Below are positions 62,309 to 64,000 of a stretch of DNA of 64,000 bases, piece after piece. Within the stretch, counting starts at the first letter, position 1, and each line of letters begins with the position of its first letter. The position numbers were made by a program, and so were the translations under genes. A model generated the notes under the pieces. The model made no database searches, had not been told where the DNA came from, and was given only the letters and a program-made list of their open reading frames with translations. Source of the stretch: Albirhodobacter sp042466415 (GTDB lineage Bacteria > Pseudomonadota > Alphaproteobacteria > Rhodobacterales > Rhodobacteraceae); the NCBI RefSeq assembly GCF_042466415.1, contig NZ_JAXHCH010000002.1, positions 124,001-188,000 of the forward strand, read 5' to 3'.

Positions 62309-62978
62309 AAAATTGCAACCCGTCGATGCGGCGGATGGAATTGAACGCGTAAGCGATTTGGGTGAGCCAAAATCTGCCGGCGTGCATGGGCAGAATTCCG
62401 ATCCTCAGTCGCCGGATGAAAGTTTTACCGATCCGCGAGACGAGATCGTGACGCACCTGCCGTCGCTGCGTGCTTTCGCCCTTTCGCTCACACGAAACGG
62501 GGCAAGTGCGGATGATCTTGTCCAAGATTTTATCGTGAAGGCGTGGCGCAATATCGACAAATTTACGGTCGGTACGAACATGCGCGCGTGGCTTTTTACC
62601 ATTCTCAGAAACACGTATTACTCTGACCGTCGCCGTGCAAAGCGCGAAGTATCTGACCCTGATGGCGTCTTTGCGGCACAACTTTCCAGCAAGCCTGATC
62701 ATGATGGCCGTCTCGCTATGAAGGATTTCTTTACGGCTTTTGCGCAACTTCCCGATGAGCAGCGCGAGGCGTTGATATTGGTCGGGGCATCCGGTTTTGC
62801 TTACGAGGAGGCGGCAGAGACTTGCAATGTCGCGGTGGGCACAATTAAGAGTAGGGTAAATAGGGGGCGGAAACGGCTTGTAGAACTCTTGCAGATGTCG
62901 GAAACTGAGACACTGGAATTGACAGACCGCGCGACTGTTGCCGTTGTGAATATGAGTGCGGGAGGGCGGTCTATGTGA
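62295..62978 (+). CDS. ecfG: ECF sigma factor EcfG
   Basis: The general stress sigma factor, 227 aa. An unusually long N-terminal extension (residues 1-48) precedes sigma region 2 (LPSLRAFALSLTRNGASADD, LVQDFIVKAWRNIDKF, TNMRAWLFTILRNTYYSDRR near 95) and region 4 (LPDEQREALILVGASGFAYE near 157, VAVGTIKSRVNRGRKRLVEL near 185). It directs RNA polymerase to GGAAC-N16/17-CGTT promoters, two of which lie just upstream. It overlaps nepR, which keeps sigma and anti-sigma translation coupled. Confidence 0.95.
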   Translation: MTAHEKLQPVDAADGIERVSDLGEPKSAGVHGQNSDPQSPDESFTDPRDEIVTHLPSLRAFALSLTRNGASADDLVQDFIVKAWRNIDKFTVGTNMRAWLFTILRNTYYSDRRRAKREVSDPDGVFAAQLSSKPDHDGRLAMKDFFTAFAQLPDEQREALILVGASGFAYEEAAETCNVAVGTIKSRVNRGRKRLVELLQMSETETLELTDRATVAVVNMSAGGRSM

Positions 62979-63078
62979 CGGCCATCCCCCTGAATTATAC
63001 GCACCGAGCGCAACGGTGAGCAAATTTTACCGCTGCTCTTGATCGTTCAGGGCGCAAGCAGATTAGATGGGATGGCAG

Positions 63079-64000
63079 ATGTGGCTAACACGTCGGTTTG
63101 ACAAAGTCGCGGTGCGGTTGGCGCTGCTACTCGCGGTTGCATTATTTCCCATCGGGCTGATTGCGGTTTTGCAATCGCGCCACATCGCTGAAACAGTCGA
63201 TCAACGCTCCGAAGAGGCGCTTTTGGCGCTGACTGCGGAGGCTGCGGGGAACGAAATCGCGCTGGTGCGCGAGGGGTTCGGCGCACTGGATGCAATGATG
63301 TTGGCGATGCCGCGTTTGCTCGAAAACCCTGCCGAATGTTCGCAGTTCTTCCGGAGCTATGTGGCCAATAGCGCGGTTTATTCCTTTGCCGGCTACATCA
63401 ATAAAGACGGTCTACTGGTTTGCGCCAATTCAGGTGTCGGACGGAGCTTGGAAACTTCGACCTCGTTCACCGCGCAATCGGGCGACCCTAAACGCCGCGC
63501 AACGATGAACGCGGACGCGCCAATCTCGCGCACCTCGGTGGTTATCTTGTCGCAGCCCTATTTTGTTGAGGGCGTCTTTGAAGGCTATGTTGCCGTCTCC
63601 CTGCCGCATGCGCGTATTTTCGATGCGGTAGAAAAAGGGCAGGTGCCAATTGATCTGATCACATTCAACAAGACCGGCGTCGTGATGAGCGCGCGGGACG
63701 GTTTGGAAGGGGTGGAGAAACGGTTGCCAGCCAAAGTCGATCTCGCGGCGCTGACAACGGATCGCCGAATGGCCTTCACCGGACGCACGAATGGCGGTGA
63801 CGAGATGGCCTTCGCCGTTGTGCCGATTGTGGAGGGCACGCTCTACGCGATTGGCGCATGGCCGCGCGAACGTTTTGTATTCTCAAGCTTCTGGACGGTG
63901 ATCTCGCCGCTGGTTCTGCCGGTTTTGATGTGGGCGGCCTGTCTGGCGATTGCGTTCTTCGGTATTCATTCGCTGGTGATCCGCCATATCAAGCGCATGG
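63079..64000 (+). CDS. Membrane sensor protein, probable histidine kinase of the stress module (3' end outside window)
   Basis: The frame stays open from 63079 to the window end (over 300 residues). It starts MWLTRRFDKVAVRLALLLAV. TM1 (about residues 14-32), then a roughly 240-residue periplasmic sensor domain of the Cache type (SFAGYINKDGLLVCANSGVG near 115, SRTSVVILSQPYFVEGVFEG near 153, VSLPHARIFDAVEKGQVPID near 175), then TM2 (WTVISPLVLPVLMWAACLAI near 272). The kinase part is not in the window. The position just after ecfG is that of HWE/HisKA2 kinases that phosphorylate PhyR; the kinase identity is therefore inference. Confidence 0.7.
   Translation, partial: MWLTRRFDKVAVRLALLLAVALFPIGLIAVLQSRHIAETVDQRSEEALLALTAEAAGNEIALVREGFGALDAMMLAMPRLLENPAECSQFFRSYVANSAVYSFAGYINKDGLLVCANSGVGRSLETSTSFTAQSGDPKRRATMNADAPISRTSVVILSQPYFVEGVFEGYVAVSLPHARIFDAVEKGQVPIDLITFNKTGVVMSARDGLEGVEKRLPAKVDLAALTTDRRMAFTGRTNGGDEMAFAVVPIVEGTLYAIGAWPRERFVFSSFWTVISPLVLPVLMWAACLAIAFFGIHSLVIRHIKRM

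Noticed and set aside
1..64000. CRISPR array or cas genes
   Set aside because: No regularly spaced repeats with unique spacers and no Cas-like protein were seen anywhere in the window.

Overview
The window looks like the chromosome of a high-GC alphaproteobacterium of the Rhodobacterales (Roseobacter/Paracoccaceae type). Supporting signs are the PhyR-NepR-EcfG general stress module with EcfG-type promoters, a short HisG paired with HisZ, a B12-dependent NrdJ, a DUF1489 protein, and xdhABC joined to a nucleoside-type ABC importer. This placement is inferred from gene content only; no rRNA or tRNA was seen.

Layout. 1-30440 is ordinary, tightly packed core DNA. It holds thiE-thiF-thiD; a GntR regulator with galM; a SulP transporter with a universal stress protein; a glycosyltransferase-like gene; and a GNAT gene. 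A long minus-strand operon follows, xdhA-xdhB-xdhC-ATPase-permease-permease-BMP lipoprotein-like binding protein, apparently taking up purines/nucleosides and oxidising hypoxanthine/xanthine. Then come dnaE, a DUF1275 membrane protein, an AbrB-type membrane protein with slyX, hisS-hisZ-hisG, a DUF1489 gene and nrdJ.

30441-54700 is an accessory region, visibly richer in A+T and in gaps, degenerate repeats and insertion sequences. It has a cassette of a Lon-like AAA+ ATPase, a 147-aa protein and a metallophosphoesterase; SDR/AraC and AraC/MBL pairs; a PD-(D/E)XK-like nuclease; and a MerR-controlled set (transglutaminase-like, CDF transporter, isoprenylcysteine-methyltransferase-like). An IS5-type and an IS3-type element have broken a paralogue of the 147-aa gene. 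Next are a two- or three-gene cluster (119-aa protein, DUF4145/SF1 helicase, TPR/OB-fold protein), a second, damaged IS3-type element, and an orphan TniB-like transposition ATPase. The helicase/TPR cluster is the best candidate for an undescribed conflict or nucleic-acid-processing system.

54700-64000 returns to metabolic and regulatory DNA: a MetX-like hydrolase, a TetR regulator, a type III glutamine synthetase, gnd, a gluconate 5-dehydrogenase-like SDR overlapping gntK, then phyR diverging from nepR-ecfG, and the start of a membrane sensor gene cut by the window end. The gluconate genes beside gnd suggest gluconate entry into the pentose phosphate route. The last block is the general stress response switch: PhyR binds NepR and frees EcfG.
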